A stretch of DNA of 64,000 nucleotides from positions 12,113 to 76,112 of the forward strand of contig NW_017265174.1 of NCBI RefSeq assembly GCF_001638985.1, read 5' to 3'. A model generated the notes under the pieces. The model worked only from the letters and a program-made list of their open reading frames with translations, did not search any database and had not been told where the DNA came from. Both the position numbers and the translations under genes were made by a program. The stretch comes from Phycomyces blakesleeanus NRRL 1555(-) (lineage: Eukaryota; Mucoromycota; Mucoromycetes; Mucorales; Phycomycetaceae). Positions within the stretch are counted from its first letter, which is position 1. Every line of letters begins with the position of its first letter. Below are positions 11,141-24,310 of this stretch, in pieces.

Positions 11141-11378
11141 TAAGTGATACAAAAGAACGCCTATGTATGAAATCCCTTGCGCCAATACCAGCTTGATTGA
11201 AGTGACCATTTCTGACTGACTTTATTCAGCAAAAGTATATTTGTGTTTGTGTATTGGGAGTAATCAATCCAAGTCACTATGCGTTTACCAGTCAATTATC
11301 GAGAGTTTCTTTATCTAATATCTTTAAAAAATATATATATTAATAAGGACGCAAGAAATGTCTTCAAACAATTAGCAT

Positions 11379-11601
11379 CTAGGTTCTTTTATGAAGAAGA
11401 AGAAAAAGAAAAAGGTGTAACAATCAATTGCCTTCGGAAGACAAGTCCCGACTTTCAAATAAAGGAGGTTTGGTGACCAAGACTCTTCTACAAGTCACAC
11501 TGCATTCTGAATGCTTCATGTCAAAGAATCAATTAGATATAAGTTAGTTTGATTAATTAATATTTAATAACATTTATTTCTCTCATTACCTCTATGATAC
11601 A
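11379..11601 (+). repeat. Conserved 5' flank of F-box copy A
   Basis: Matches 41150-41378 upstream of copy B: GCATCTAGGTTCTTTT, CGGAAGACAAGTCCCGACTTT, CAAATAAAG and GTTTGGTGACCAA blocks, ending in the leader just before the ATG. The CGGAAGACAAGTCCCGAC block is the best conserved and is a candidate control element of the family. Confidence 0.75.
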
Positions 11602-13403
11602 ATGGCAACAAGACTACCACTAGAGATCCTCGAAGATATTGCAAAACATCTCTATGAAAAAGACTAGAAGAATTGTGCCCCAGTTTGCAAACAGTGGAGA
11701 GAACCGTTTCTAACCGCTTATTGGGCTAAAATTGACATTAAGAGTGAGACTATAAAAAAGTATTCGACGAATTTGGCCTTAAAGAGGTCTATTAAAGGAA
11801 TGCACATCGAGTGCGTGATCTGAATATCCAATTTCATGAAGATGCCTTGAAATATATTTCAGTATTGCAGCAAGCATATCCCAGAATAAAATATCTTTGC
11901 TGCCGTGTTAATGGCCTAAATAAATTAGCTGCAAAAATTGATTGGAGAATTTGGAAAGCATTACTACGCCTGAAACTAAGACTTTGTAAAATAAAACTCG
12001 AGATGAATGAATTTCTTGAACAACTGTCATCGTTGACTTGTCTTGTCCACCTTGCGATTTACTACAGAAATCATGATATACACCACTACGATACTTCCCT
12101 TACCGCTATTGAATCAATTCACAGCTACTTTCCACGCCTACAATATATCAGTATAGATGCTGTATTTAAGTCAATATCCGGAAAAGAAATCGAAACAATA
12201 AGAAACGTCGAACCAGCACACACTGTTACCAAGATTGATTTATGTTTTCCGTATATTGATCCATCGTGGATATTTTACTTTGCCCACAAGTATCCCAATC
12301 TAGTCACTTGCAATTTAAGCTCATATGATGATCTAGACTACAATAATTCACCACCTTCTGATGACAAGCAGAAATATCAGAGTCAACTTCAATTACTGTT
12401 ATCCGCCAAGCAATTCTTTCCTTGTCTACAAAAAATAGACACGAGTGTCTACGACATTAATCCCTGGCCACAATATTTATTTTATGACGCTCTTCAATGC
12501 TTTAACGTAAAGATCAAGGATGTTACAATTGAATTTTGGGAGAAGACATCAAAAGTGGCTAATCCAAACACGTGTATCACATATTTTTCTGAATCAGTGA
12601 ATAACTTGCTCATCAATTATAACCATTCCAGCCTGGCTAAACATAAAGAAGAAAAATTACTCGCCCATTTCAACAATTTAACTGTATTGAAGATAGAATA
12701 TGGTGGCTATATGAACATGGAGAATATTTTGGATCATTTTCCAGACTTGCAATCATTATATATATATTATACAGAGATTTGTTCCCCAAAATATTCACAG
12801 TCTACACTCTTACCACACCCGCTACAGGCACTGGAATATAGTGAAATAGGAATCGATACACATGTTTTTAGATACATATCTTCCCGTTGTAGACAGCTGA
12901 GATATATGACATTGGATGAGATCTATTATCATCATTCTGACATTGAAGAAACCGGACAAGTACTTGTGGATATGCCCTTTTCACAACTAAAATGGTTAAA
13001 AACATACGATTACGGATCTACTTTTGAATCGCACCCTAAAAATATTATCATTGAACAAATGGGGAATGCTAACAGCGATCAAGGACGAACGCCTCAATTA
13101 AACTGGTACCATGTGTGCGTTGACGGTATGCACGAAATGTACAGATTATCTGCGTGGGAACTTGGAAGGCGTGACATCAAACTTGCACAGAGATACCTTA
13201 AATGCTTTAGACGAATAAAATGAAGGGAAAAGATAGGAGAAGACACGAAGGAATCTAAAAATTGCTATAGGCTAAAAATGTTTTGGAAAAGAGATCTTCA
13301 GGATGATGTCTTGCTAATTCGATTCAAATCTGTTGAAACCTGTTTTATTCAAGACGATGAAGAATATGAATATGTTTTCTCATCAGAACCACAGCCAGAA
13401 TAA
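11602..13403 (+). pseudogene. F-box/LRR-like protein, copy A, disabled
   Basis: The reading starts MATRLPLEILEDIAKHLYEK and is homologous to the intact 611-aa copy B throughout. It is broken by TAG at 11665, a frameshift near 11755, TAA at 11793 and a TGA at 13221, beyond which the homologous tail (MFWKRDLQDDVLLIRFKSVE) continues to a final TAA at 13401. The F-box and the last 60 residues are thus lost to any single frame. A 470-codon open stretch (11811-13223) covers the repeat region only. Since one large frame survives, recent inactivation is likely. A truncated but expressed protein lacking the F-box cannot be excluded. Confidence 0.85.
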
Positions 13404-14298
13404 GAAATAGAACAGTTTATTTTGGCTTATATTATAATCCAATAAATAAGTATCTGTAATAAAGTGTATTTTATATAAAAAAATGGTGAAATATTTGTAA
13501 TGGTAGTAAGACTTTCTCTTGATTTATTATCATATATTGAAGTACATACACTCTGATTGAAGTGTCCTTACTACGCTCTCACCAGATTAACGACCGTTAA
13601 GTTGATTGATTTCTAGTCCTTTAAAACTAAACGTCAACTTCTTTATGCTACATATTCTAAAGGACTCTACTGAATAAAATGAAGCTTTATCCTGTCATAT
13701 ACAGAAACATGTATTCTTTAAATAAACAACAAAGGTCCAATATATGGTGTGGTTACTACGAGCTTTGATCACTTGTAAAAAAATAATAACCTTTTGGGTT
13801 GACTATCTCTCACGTCTGAAGGATCTTGGCCTTGTGAACATGACAATTGTCTAAAAATCCTTTTCTCTTTTGAGCTTTGGCTCATAGCATACTAAGCGTG
13901 CTCAATTGAGCTACAATAAAAGGTTTTCCAAAAGAAAAGGACAAGAAAATAAGTTGTGATAAAAGGAAAGAAATAAAGATTTGTTTTTTTTTCTTGGAGA
14001 AATGACGCTGTTTTATTTGGTTGGTGTGTATGCATATACAAGCGATTTGTAATAACATGTATTATTTAAACTAGTTGATTCGAGTTCATTGAAGATAATG
14101 CTGACAGAATAAGGCTGTGAATGATTGGCGTGGGAAAGACATATAAAGATATAAATAAATAGTGTAATAAAGAAAGAAAGAATGGTTAACATATAGTATA
14201 GATCGTGAGGATCGATGGTTTGGATATAAACATTATTCGTAAAGAAGAATAAGAATAAGAAGATAAAGGTAAAGAGAGAAAGAGATTGCAGAAAGAAA
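13404..14298. other. Intergenic: F-box 3' flank then unassigned AT-rich DNA
   Basis: The first 220 bases still match the F-box family's 3' flank (GTAATAAAGTGTAT, CACTCTGATTGAAGTGTCC). The rest holds nothing recognisable and must contain the terminator of the neurofibromin gene, which ends at 14299. Confidence 0.6.
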
Positions 14299-17200
14299 CT
14301 ATTCAGTAAGTCTTCCTAGTAAAACTCTCGCAAGTTGTGTATTTGCAGTAACGTTCGTTTTTGCTGCTCCAAGAGTTGGATCACTCAATGCAGGGAAACC
14401 AAGTTCTTCCAGGTAGAGTCTTTGGCTTCGTCGATCCATAGATTGGCTGAATGCAGGTTCAGAGCAGGCAGTTGTAAGTATACTCTTGACAGCTTCGATA
14501 ACTGCATAGTTCTGGCTGCTTACTACCATCTGGTTCATCTTTGGAAGGAGTGACTCATAACTTAAAGACAAATATTTTGTTTAACAAAAAAAATCAGTAA
14601 AAAAAATCAAATCCAATCTAATATAATATAATACGATCCCAACTTACACAAGCGCAAATACTTCTGGTATAGCTATAGCTGCCTCGGCAAGGAAACTATA
14701 GAGGAAAAGTCTTTCTGCTTCATTATCTGCCGAATTGAGCATGTTGACAAGCAAAGATACAAGCAGTAGGGCAGTAGTATTGTCTGGGATTTCCAATGTG
14801 TCAAATATTCTCACATATGATGACGAGAATTCGATACTATCTAGATCTACATCGTTGATACCAGCCAGACGAAGTAGTTCCCGGAGTGCGTTGTTTTTAG
14901 CAGCAATTGGTAGCAATCCGGCCAGATAACCTAGAGTTCTTGCTTCAACTATATATTGCTCTGCTGAACGCTTACAATCGATCTCCAAAAATGTAGTCAA
15001 ACATTGGAAAACGATGTCTTTAGGGTCACAGTTCTTGATTCCCTTGAGCAGAATTCCAGCCACTGCAAACGAGAAATGACTTTCGAAGCTGACGCCGCTC
15101 ATGACATCAAGCTGGTGTGCAATATCTGCAAATGGCTTACGAGCCTCTAGAAGGACCTCAACCATACCACGATTCTGGAACATCTTACGGGCATCGAGTG
15201 CACGTAAAACCGACTGTAAAAATTCAACTGCGGTAGAGAATGTGGCAGGGAAGCTCATCTGAACGAGTGCAACTGCAAGCCAGAAAAGTGGAAGTAAATA
15301 ACGAGAATCGGCTGGCAGATTGTCGATTATGTTTCTGAGACACATCATGATACTGATCATCAAGCTTGAATCAAGTGAGTTAAATATAGTAAATGCTCCC
15401 TGTAGAGCGACAAGAATCTGGTAAATCAGATCATCATCAACTTCATCTTGAGCCAGACAACCAAGGATAACTAATGCTCTGGGCTGGATCGCAGGGTTAA
15501 ACTGGAATGCGGTGCTCACAACAAGACCCATCCAGCGCGCTCTCCACATATTTGCAACATCTAATTGATAACACGAGTTATGTTACCAATGTGTACCTAT
15601 TCTTTCTTTTATATACATACCTGTGGATGGTGCACCAATGTTCAGTGCTTCCAACAAAATACGAGCAATATTCTCAAGAGAGGACAAGTTGATAGTTTCT
15701 GATAATTCATGCATAGTATCTTGTGTAATCGTAAAAGCCTTGGCATGGTGCTTGGTCAGTCCAAAGTAGACACGGTTCTTACTCTCGCACACGTCGTTGA
15801 GCAAGAAATGAAGTTTCTTCATTCTCTCTTCGCCAATTGGCATTCCAGTGCACAGAGTGTGGATGACATTTACAACGAGTTCATGTACAGACGCACGCAC
15901 AAAATTTGATCCCGTAGCTGCCAGCAAAGAGACAATATGGAAAATCTCGGGAAGGTATGGTTTTACAGGGCCAACATTGTTGAAAGAAAGCATAAGAACG
16001 AATCGAAGGAGAACAGAAATCTCGGGCCATGCAGGATGTTTTGCGAGAGTTTCACAAGGGTCTGTAGAAGTATATTGTATTATCTTGAAATTCAAGAAAG
16101 TAAATCTTATGTTTTCTTGAAAGAAAGAAAAGACCGTAATTAAGATATTTTTGTTGTTGTTGTTTAATTACCTTGCGTAGTCTACTGACAACCTTTCCAC
16201 GTACGGTGACACTTGTCATGGTAACAAAAGTATCAGCCATAGATTCTGCTTGAAGAGATCCTACACCATGGTCTACAGAGTACTTTACAAACGCATCAAG
16301 AATTGGATCTATCATGCTATCAACCTGAGCCAAAGTCTTCCACACTTTAGCTTGTATGTGTTTGTACATCTATAAAATGAATTTTAAAAAATAAAGGTGA
16401 TGATATTATGAGTGATATGTATCCTTGATATGTATAGTTTGATTTGAATAACTTACGTCTACTTGCTTGACAGTCATTTCGATTAAAAGTCTTAGTACGT
16501 CTCTTGTCTTTGATGCATTCTTGGAACCTTCTCCACTGATTCCTCGTCCCATTATGCTCAAGTTTTTAAGCCACGGAGCCATATAATCCAAGCACAGTTG
16601 TCTCATGCCATCGTTTGACTTGTTAAATCCAACAAAACATTCATTGATAAACTCGAGAGTTAAGTGAGACTCAGTACTGGCCAGGCTTTCACTGATACTG
16701 ATAATAAAGTCGGAACTGTTGGTGGGAATGCATAAATCTATAAAGTTGTACAAACACACACACACACACACGTATATATACATATATATATATATATATA
16801 TTAGTTTTATGGGAAATATTAAAATGTAATATAAATTCACCTTTTACGTTCAAGAGCTGATTTCCAATGTCAAATCTGAATGACAAGCTGAGGGAATATA
16901 GCAAATTATAGGCAGACAGACGCAGCACAGGATCATCACTGCCAATATTAAGCAAGGCCATGTTTAGCAGACGTCCTGGCACATCACTAGGTCTGATAGC
17001 ACGCTCATTCCCTCCCCCAGGCTTTGATGTTTCATAACGCTGTTTTCTGTAGCGAAGAAGCTGTAATGTAGGATACAGTTAAAATGGAGAAAAATAAAAA
17101 TAAAATAAAATATGTAATCTTGAGGTTTTTCTCTTTTACACTTACAGAAAGTAAAGAATCACGTTTTGGCGAAGAGAGAACCATGGTTGCCTTTCCGTGA

Positions 17201-20200
17201 TCGTACTTTATGGATATATCGCCTCCATTTTCACTTCCTGATGACGAGGTGGCAATCATGTCTTCAAACTCTGATATATGGTACACTTCCTTCATTTGAC
17301 TGTTCAGATTGTACACGATCTCCTGTTTTCGAACCTGTGATTACATTAAAATCCACAGTGTTTTATTTCAGTCCTTATTCTCTTTAATGATATTATTCCT
17401 CCTCTCAAGATCTTTAACTTACTGTGATTATGTGAACATATAGCTGTCCAACCTTAACAATAACTGGCACAGCTGATTTCAAGTTTGTTAATCTTGTTAC
17501 AGGGAAAAATACAGTGGTTTTCTCTTCTTCCATATCAGCTATATATAAAAAGTGTATTAGATACTGAAGGTTGGCTGCCTTTTTTTTTACTTTATACAAA
17601 CTTACTTGTCAGTTTTGGAAGTCTTACTTCGGAAGGAGTAATGTGTTCATGTAGCTCACTAAGTCCCAATATAAAACGAGTTCTCTTGACAAGCTTGTTG
17701 ATAAGCGCACGAGGAACCTTTTTTAGATAGCGTGTGAGGTGCTGGTTTGGACCGTAAATATAAAGAGTGACAAGGTAATCGTTCATTTCACTAAAGACAA
17801 GCTTGAAGAACTGTGTCATCCAGCTGGGAGGAATCTCGTTCGATGACTTGAATTGGGTCACTTCAAGAATTAACTCGAAAGGATGATTGAGATATGGTTC
17901 CATTACCTATTTATTAATTAGTTCAAAAGATGGGTTATCACTTGTTCTCCATTTATGGCTTACTCTTAGCATATAGTATATCAACAACTCAAAATCACAG
18001 GTTTCTGCATCCACATTTCGGGCAATGAGGTAGAATACCGGGTGTCCTCCTTTACTCGAACCGCCTTGGAAAAATATGTTCTTAGAGCTGATTGAAGCAA
18101 GATCACGATGGTTATTACGACGGACAAATTCACTGTAATAATGATTGTTGTTTGTGAAGGCATAATTTCGAGCTATGAACTGCTCAGTATGAGAGGCCTC
18201 GGAAGGTCGACCAAGTTGGCCAAGCAGATTTGTTAATCTGTCGATTGTCTTTTTTCTTTCAAGTATAGAAAACGTATTTGACGAATCGCTAGATTTTCTT
18301 CCAGCCAGATCTCTCGACATACGCTCCAGATTGTCCGCAAGTACCCTATGCATCCTAACAAAACTTGCTTCATCCATCCGTATACTGTTATTCTGGTCTT
18401 CCTTGCCATCATCAGGCGACACGGTTGATATCAGACGAAGGAAATTGGTAACATTATAGATGTTGTTTGTCAAAAAGTCATTGAACACAATCATATGGGT
18501 TTCCTTTCCTCCAAACAAAACATTGTTGGCCAAGTTCTGCATCACACGTGTGGCCTGAAGCTGTATCTTGGCAACATTCTTGTTGCGAGGTAAGGCTTGT
18601 TTAGAAAATCCGGCATGCTCTGGAGTCAAGATTGCAGGTGCAAATAGACGTAAAAAGACAAATCCTCCTACTGCCATGTATTTCGATTCAGGATACCGTT
18701 CACGAACTGCTTCTCCAATAAGACAGAGTTCTTGTCGGAATGCTCTATAGAAATAAAAATAAAAATATTATGTTTTTGAGATATTTCCTGTAAATTGTGT
18801 GCACGTCTACATACCTTGGAGCATTTGGTACAGATGAACAAATTGCCTTTAGCAAGAGCTCTGTGGCATTTACAATGTTCCTCTTGTTTCTAGAAGCATC
18901 GTCATCAGGACCCATCTTTTGAGGATCCAATTCCCAAGTGAGTTCTGAGTCTCCCAAGCTATTAATGGCTTCCATCGCAGGCTGAAGTGTGATGCGGATA
19001 TAGTCGATACATGTCATGGTTGCGTACATTGATAGAATACGAGTGGGCATGGTAGTACCGCGGAAAAGCGTAGATTCTTGCTCTTTTTAGATAAATGCAT
19101 ATGCGCATATTAATACCATTCACTTGTCAATGTGTCTTGTATGCGTTTTTACCTGTCATGTCTACTTCTTTTTTGATCAAGGCCGTTAAAAATGGAACAG
19201 TCTTTTGGCGGGAGTCAAAACAGAGTAAAAGAACTTCCGCAATCTCGGATGCTTCTGTAGCGGGACTAACATCGCAAAGAGACATTGCTAAATCCATATC
19301 ATCCACCACAATCATCTACCAACCGGCACAATGCATGTATATAAGACATTTGTCACCCACAGAAATAGAGAAAATCCATTGAACTCTTAATGGTCAAGAG
19401 AAAAATTTTACTTACATCTACAAGCTTTTCATAGCGATCTGTCATCACATTCTCTGCTAGTGTCTCAAACTCGGTTCCTTGGTTCAATATGTTTGTCAAG
19501 ACTTGCATAAATGCAGTTCTTGTCCGGACATCCTCATGGTATCCCATAGATAGCGAGTATTTTAGTCCAGCGTCAATGTTGGCGCTCAACAGATTCGACA
19601 TTGCCAGAATGGTATATTCTTTTAATTGTGCCCATTCATGATAGTTCTCAGGCTATGTAAAGTAAGTTTGTATGTGTTTTGTTCTTTCTTTGGACGCCTT
19701 GTCATCGAGTGTTGAGACAACGGATATATTTACCTTTGAAGTTCCAGTAGAAACGTCTCTTGAATCACGTATGGTCGGAACGCTACCGGTCTCTATCTAA
19801 AATGTTTAATTAATTAATTAATTTTTTTTAAAAAAAAAACAAAAGCCATTAAAATTTGTGTGTGTGCGTGTGTGTATTTTTTTGTCGTGCTTATATACCC
19901 CCTCTTACCTCGCTTAAACGATATCGGTTCAAAAGCTTCAGGAAAAACGAAAAGTACTTGTAAAACAAGCGACTCTTCAATTGTGAAGGGTCACCCTGTC
20001 TTCCATTCTCTGAAGGCTGTAAAGGAAGCTGATGAAGAAGACCGACAATGGCCTTGAGACAAGCATGGTCAAGATCTCGGTTAAGTTTGTCATTTTGAAG
20101 CACATCCTGCTAAGTAAAGCAAAACAATAGAAAAAAATCAATGGGTTTTTAGTAATTATTCTTGTCTCCCTCTTCTTCTTCCTCCGTTTCTCTCTCATTA

Positions 20201-23200
20201 AATAATATACTACTTCTAAACCGATATATCCCTCTGGTTTGCTTCTTCCTTTTTGTTTTAAAAAAAAACCTACCAGTGAGAAATCGCTTGTCCATTCAAC
20301 AATGATTTCCAGCAATCTGTTTCGCAGCTTAATCTCGGTTCTGATGACAATTTGTTCTTTCTTAGCCATCAAAGCTTCAACTAAATGACAAATCTTGATC
20401 TTGATACGAAGTACAACATAGTTGCTTGGAACTTTGTTGAGATACTTTGCAAACTGATGAATGAGTGTACTGAAATCAATATTCAACAAAGAATCTCCGG
20501 GTTCTGCCAAACGATCCAAAATCATCTTGAGCACCAGGACAGCTTGTTCTACAAACAGCGTAGACTGTGCACCACATATTGCTTCTCCTGTTGAATCAAA
20601 ACATTTGGCCATTGCGTCCTCAAGATATCGGAACAATATGGCGTAAAGCGCAGGCGAAAGATCATTTCCAAGTGTGTCCTTGACACCCTCACGAATAAAA
20701 ACATTTTCAGAAACCAACAAATCAACCATGTCTTTCATAAACTTGTCGGCAAGTATAGAGGGCTCACTAGGGGCCGAGATTCGGCGTGCGTTCATTTGCG
20801 ACTGTTCTAACGACCGTGTACGTCCAGCAGGGTCATTACCATAATCCGAATCAGTTGCCAAACAACATCCGCCCAGGGCCGCCAAAAAGCCAGTATAGTT
20901 TTGCCACTCAACTGGCTTGTCTTCCTCCGAGTCCATATAGCTAAGAGGAGATGAGGTATTTCTTCCCCCTTGGCGATTGGGGAAACCGTGTTTTCTCTCA
21001 TTTGAAGCTTCGGAACCATCCTCAGAAAAGCGACTTACGGTCTGTGTCAGGACCTTCCAGCGTTTCCAAGCCTCTTCCCATGCCGCTAGGTTTCCTGGCG
21101 TGTGGCGTGTGATCATTCTCATGTATTTCCTAATACTCTTTTGCTGAGCCTTTCGCCCAATAAACACCTTGTCTTCGTCTGCAAGGTCAGTGTAGATCGG
21201 AAGATTACACAAGAGAGTGATCTGATTGAGCTGTGGTTCTTCTTCTTCCATCGTCAGCTCTCCTTCTATACAGAGATATCCAAGGCATCTGATTGCATAG
21301 GAACAGATGTGACGGTCAGAAGAGCAGAGGGATACCAGCAACGCAATTTCAAGGGCAACAAATGCCTGTAGCCGCTCTCTGATGTTGGATCCTTCAGTCG
21401 CATTGTCCTAATGTATCACATATCAGATTCGAGTACTCTTCCCCCCCTCCACACACACACACATATATATATATTTTTATGTAACCTTTCTTTTGATATC
21501 TAGTTGTACCTGATATTTTCGCAAGAAATCATTCCGTGCTATCAAGAGCTTCATCAAGAGTTCCAAAAGAGACTTTGGACTTTCTTCGCTTTGCTTGCTG
21601 TCCAGTATCTGACGTGCCAGTGCAAACACAATCTGGGAGGAAATGCGCCAGAAATTGACTACGTTACTGTTCCGGGGACCCCATTGAGATATATGAGAGG
21701 TTGTGTGTAGTTTGGCGAGACATTCCATTGCCGAGTGTCGCACGGACTGGTCGGGGTGTTGAATCAGGTTGGCTACACCTGTCATAAAGGCAGTGTTCTG
21801 TTCCACGCGGTCACTGTCATTGCCCTATAGAAAGAAAGTGTGTTTGTATGTGTTGGAGAGATAAAAAAATAAAATAATATATATATATATATCCTTTGTT
21901 TTATAAAGAAAGAAAAAATATGCCTTACCAATAAAGCCAAAAGGGGATCGATCTTGAACAGACGCAACATATCTAATAGCAGCTCTATTCTACTTTGTGC
22001 CATGGCTGCAGTTTCTTTTTTGGTATTCTTTCTTTGACCGCTGAGTATGGTAGAAAGATCAAGCTTCAGGGTCGCACCAAGCTCGATTCCAATAGTTTGC
22101 AAAAAGAGACGTCGGAGGATAGTGCAGAGAGGGTCATACATGGAGGAGATAGTCGGGTTCCATGGAAGGCGATCTTCATCCTGGGTGATGACAAGACAAG
22201 CTTTGACAAGAGCAAACTTGAAGGTGATCGGCACATTCTCTTCAAGACAGGGAGGAATAAGGGTGACTAGGGTATTTTTGGGGTCTAGACGCATACGCGC
22301 AAGAAGGTATTCGGTTGCCAGGGTCTTCATATCAATATAAAAGTCGGGATTCGGCAGGCTGGATTCAGTGGTAGCCGAACGAGAGAAATCCCAAACTCTG
22401 TCCTTTAGGTCGTCCTCAATATCAGCTACAATGTGACGCAAGACAGATTCATCCGCGGGAGGTACATAAGTAGCTGCCTTACATAGATCGACATAACACA
22501 CCGCAGCAATGTCGGCTGTGCGTGGGTTTCTTAGAGCAGTTCGTAGTATACCGAGGAAAGTTGACTAGGATTTGCAAACACAGACAGAGAGCGGCCCACG
22601 CACAGATACACAAAAGCGGAAAAGTTAATTTAAATGCTTTCTTTTTTTCTTCTTCTTCTTTGTACAAGGCCCGACTCCAAATCCAACATTCAACATCCAC
22701 TCACTCACACCCACACCAAAAATTTAAATAAAACAATAGCAAATACAACAAATTCAAATCCAAATCCACAAAGCCTTCAGCCACCAAGCCACCAGCCTTT
22801 AGCCTTTAGCCTTACCCTTCTGTTCTGGGTCGTAGGATCATTCAAAAAGGCTTGCAACAAAAACTCTGGCGAAAGAACCAAAAGAATTGTCTGAAGTGGC
22901 CAAAGAATGGCTTTTTTACTGATGTGGTCAGTAGCTGAGCTACACATGTCAAACAACACTTCTGCTCCACTGAGTATTCTGCTCTGGTTTTCGGATACTT
23001 CCGCAAATTGAGAAGGATAGGTTTCAATCCAGCGCCAGATAGCCTTTCTCATCATCTTTGAAAACAGCAGTTTTCCTTGACGCTCCATGGGAAGAAAATA
23101 GGGACTCAATTCTGAAAACAGGTAAGCCTTTTTATATATATATACAATTCAACAAACATACAGACAAGCAAACAAACAAACAATAGTAATACTAAGGATC

Positions 23201-24310
23201 GTTTTTTTTTCTTCTTCTTCTTTACCTGAGAGAACCATTTGTAAACGTTGTCTTGTCAGACAACTGGACTCCAACATACGTATCTCGGGGGGACTGAGTT
23301 CATTTAGATCCTTGATTGCCCCCAATACCTGAACCACACTTTTGATCTTGGCATAGTAAGTAAGCCAGTTGCTTGCGCTTACATAATATAATACTCGGCC
23401 GGCAGCCTTGTAGATATCCATGACAATATTGGCTGTTGTAGGCTCAATGTGAGGCAGGGGTTCATTTGGATACTCCAATGCGTTCAATTGCTGTTGTTCG
23501 ATAAACTCTTCTACCAAGTGAGCCTGGTTGAGGAACCGGCCCATCAAGACAAGGATAAATGTGACGAGCGCTTCATCTAAAGGGGGTAGATCAATGGATT
23601 GAGCCATAGACTTTTCGTCTGTGATTTGGGGAGACTCGGAATCATTGTAGATGCCTATGGCCGCATCAGCAGCAGCGGCTTCTAATGAAAGTGAGGCCGT
23701 TTTGGCTACAATTGATCTTTCTTTTGACAATTCGCGGTAGCATTTCCACTGATGTTGCATACATGCTGACAGTAAGCGAAGGATAAAAAGCTGAGACTGA
23801 AGGATATCAAAGGGTATGGTTTGTTCTATAGCGACTGCCGATGTGGCTTGATAGTTCTAAAAAAAAGCAAAGAAAAAAAAACAATCAGAGTTTAGTTGTA
23901 CCATGGGGCTTTTGTCTTTTGGTTCTATACATTGGAAACATTCTCCAGGACAGTTCCAAGAGCATTGGCAATTGTTGATAGCTTGTATCTAGATAATTCA
24001 ATGATTGCAGCCACTATATAAAAAACCATGTTTATTGTAAGTACATAATATTTATATACGCAATTTTTTTTATTTCCCTGTTTCTTTTAAAGAAATGTAT
24101 ATATTTATAAAGCAGTAAGTTTCTCTTTTTTTTTTACCTGTCTGTTGTACAATCGGGTCCTGTTCGAGGCTCTCTAACTTTCTTCCGCTGTTGATAGGCA
24201 GCTAACATAATCAAGTCAGACACGATCGTCGGGAATCAGAAGGAAGCTGATCTTACTCGCACAGCGACGCGGTTAATGAGGCTCGAAATGAGTTTTGTGT
24301 TGGAGCGCAT
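14299..24310 (-). CDS. Neurofibromin/IRA-type Ras GTPase-activating protein
   Basis: A roughly 10-kb gene of about 23 exons. RasGAPs speed GTP hydrolysis by Ras at membranes. The start (MRSNTKLISSLINRVAVR spliced to LPINSGRK, then ELSRYKLSTIANAL) mirrors the neurofibromin N-terminus. The GAP domain lies at about 19.32-18.45 kb, with the arginine-finger loop LFRGTT (about 19060) and the signature FLRLFAPAILTP. A Sec14/PH-like lipid-binding module follows (GHPVFYLIARN at about 18020, LNHPFELILEVTQF at about 17880). The C-terminal helical-repeat region contains DLCIPTNSSDFI, LTLEFINECFVGF and LMLSFNNVGPVKPYLP, all neurofibromin landmarks. It ends GRLTE at 14299. It is the longest gene here, and no disabling mutation was noticed. 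The upstream third (24.3-20 kb) is helical and has low conservation. Splice junctions were only spot-checked. Confidence 0.93.
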
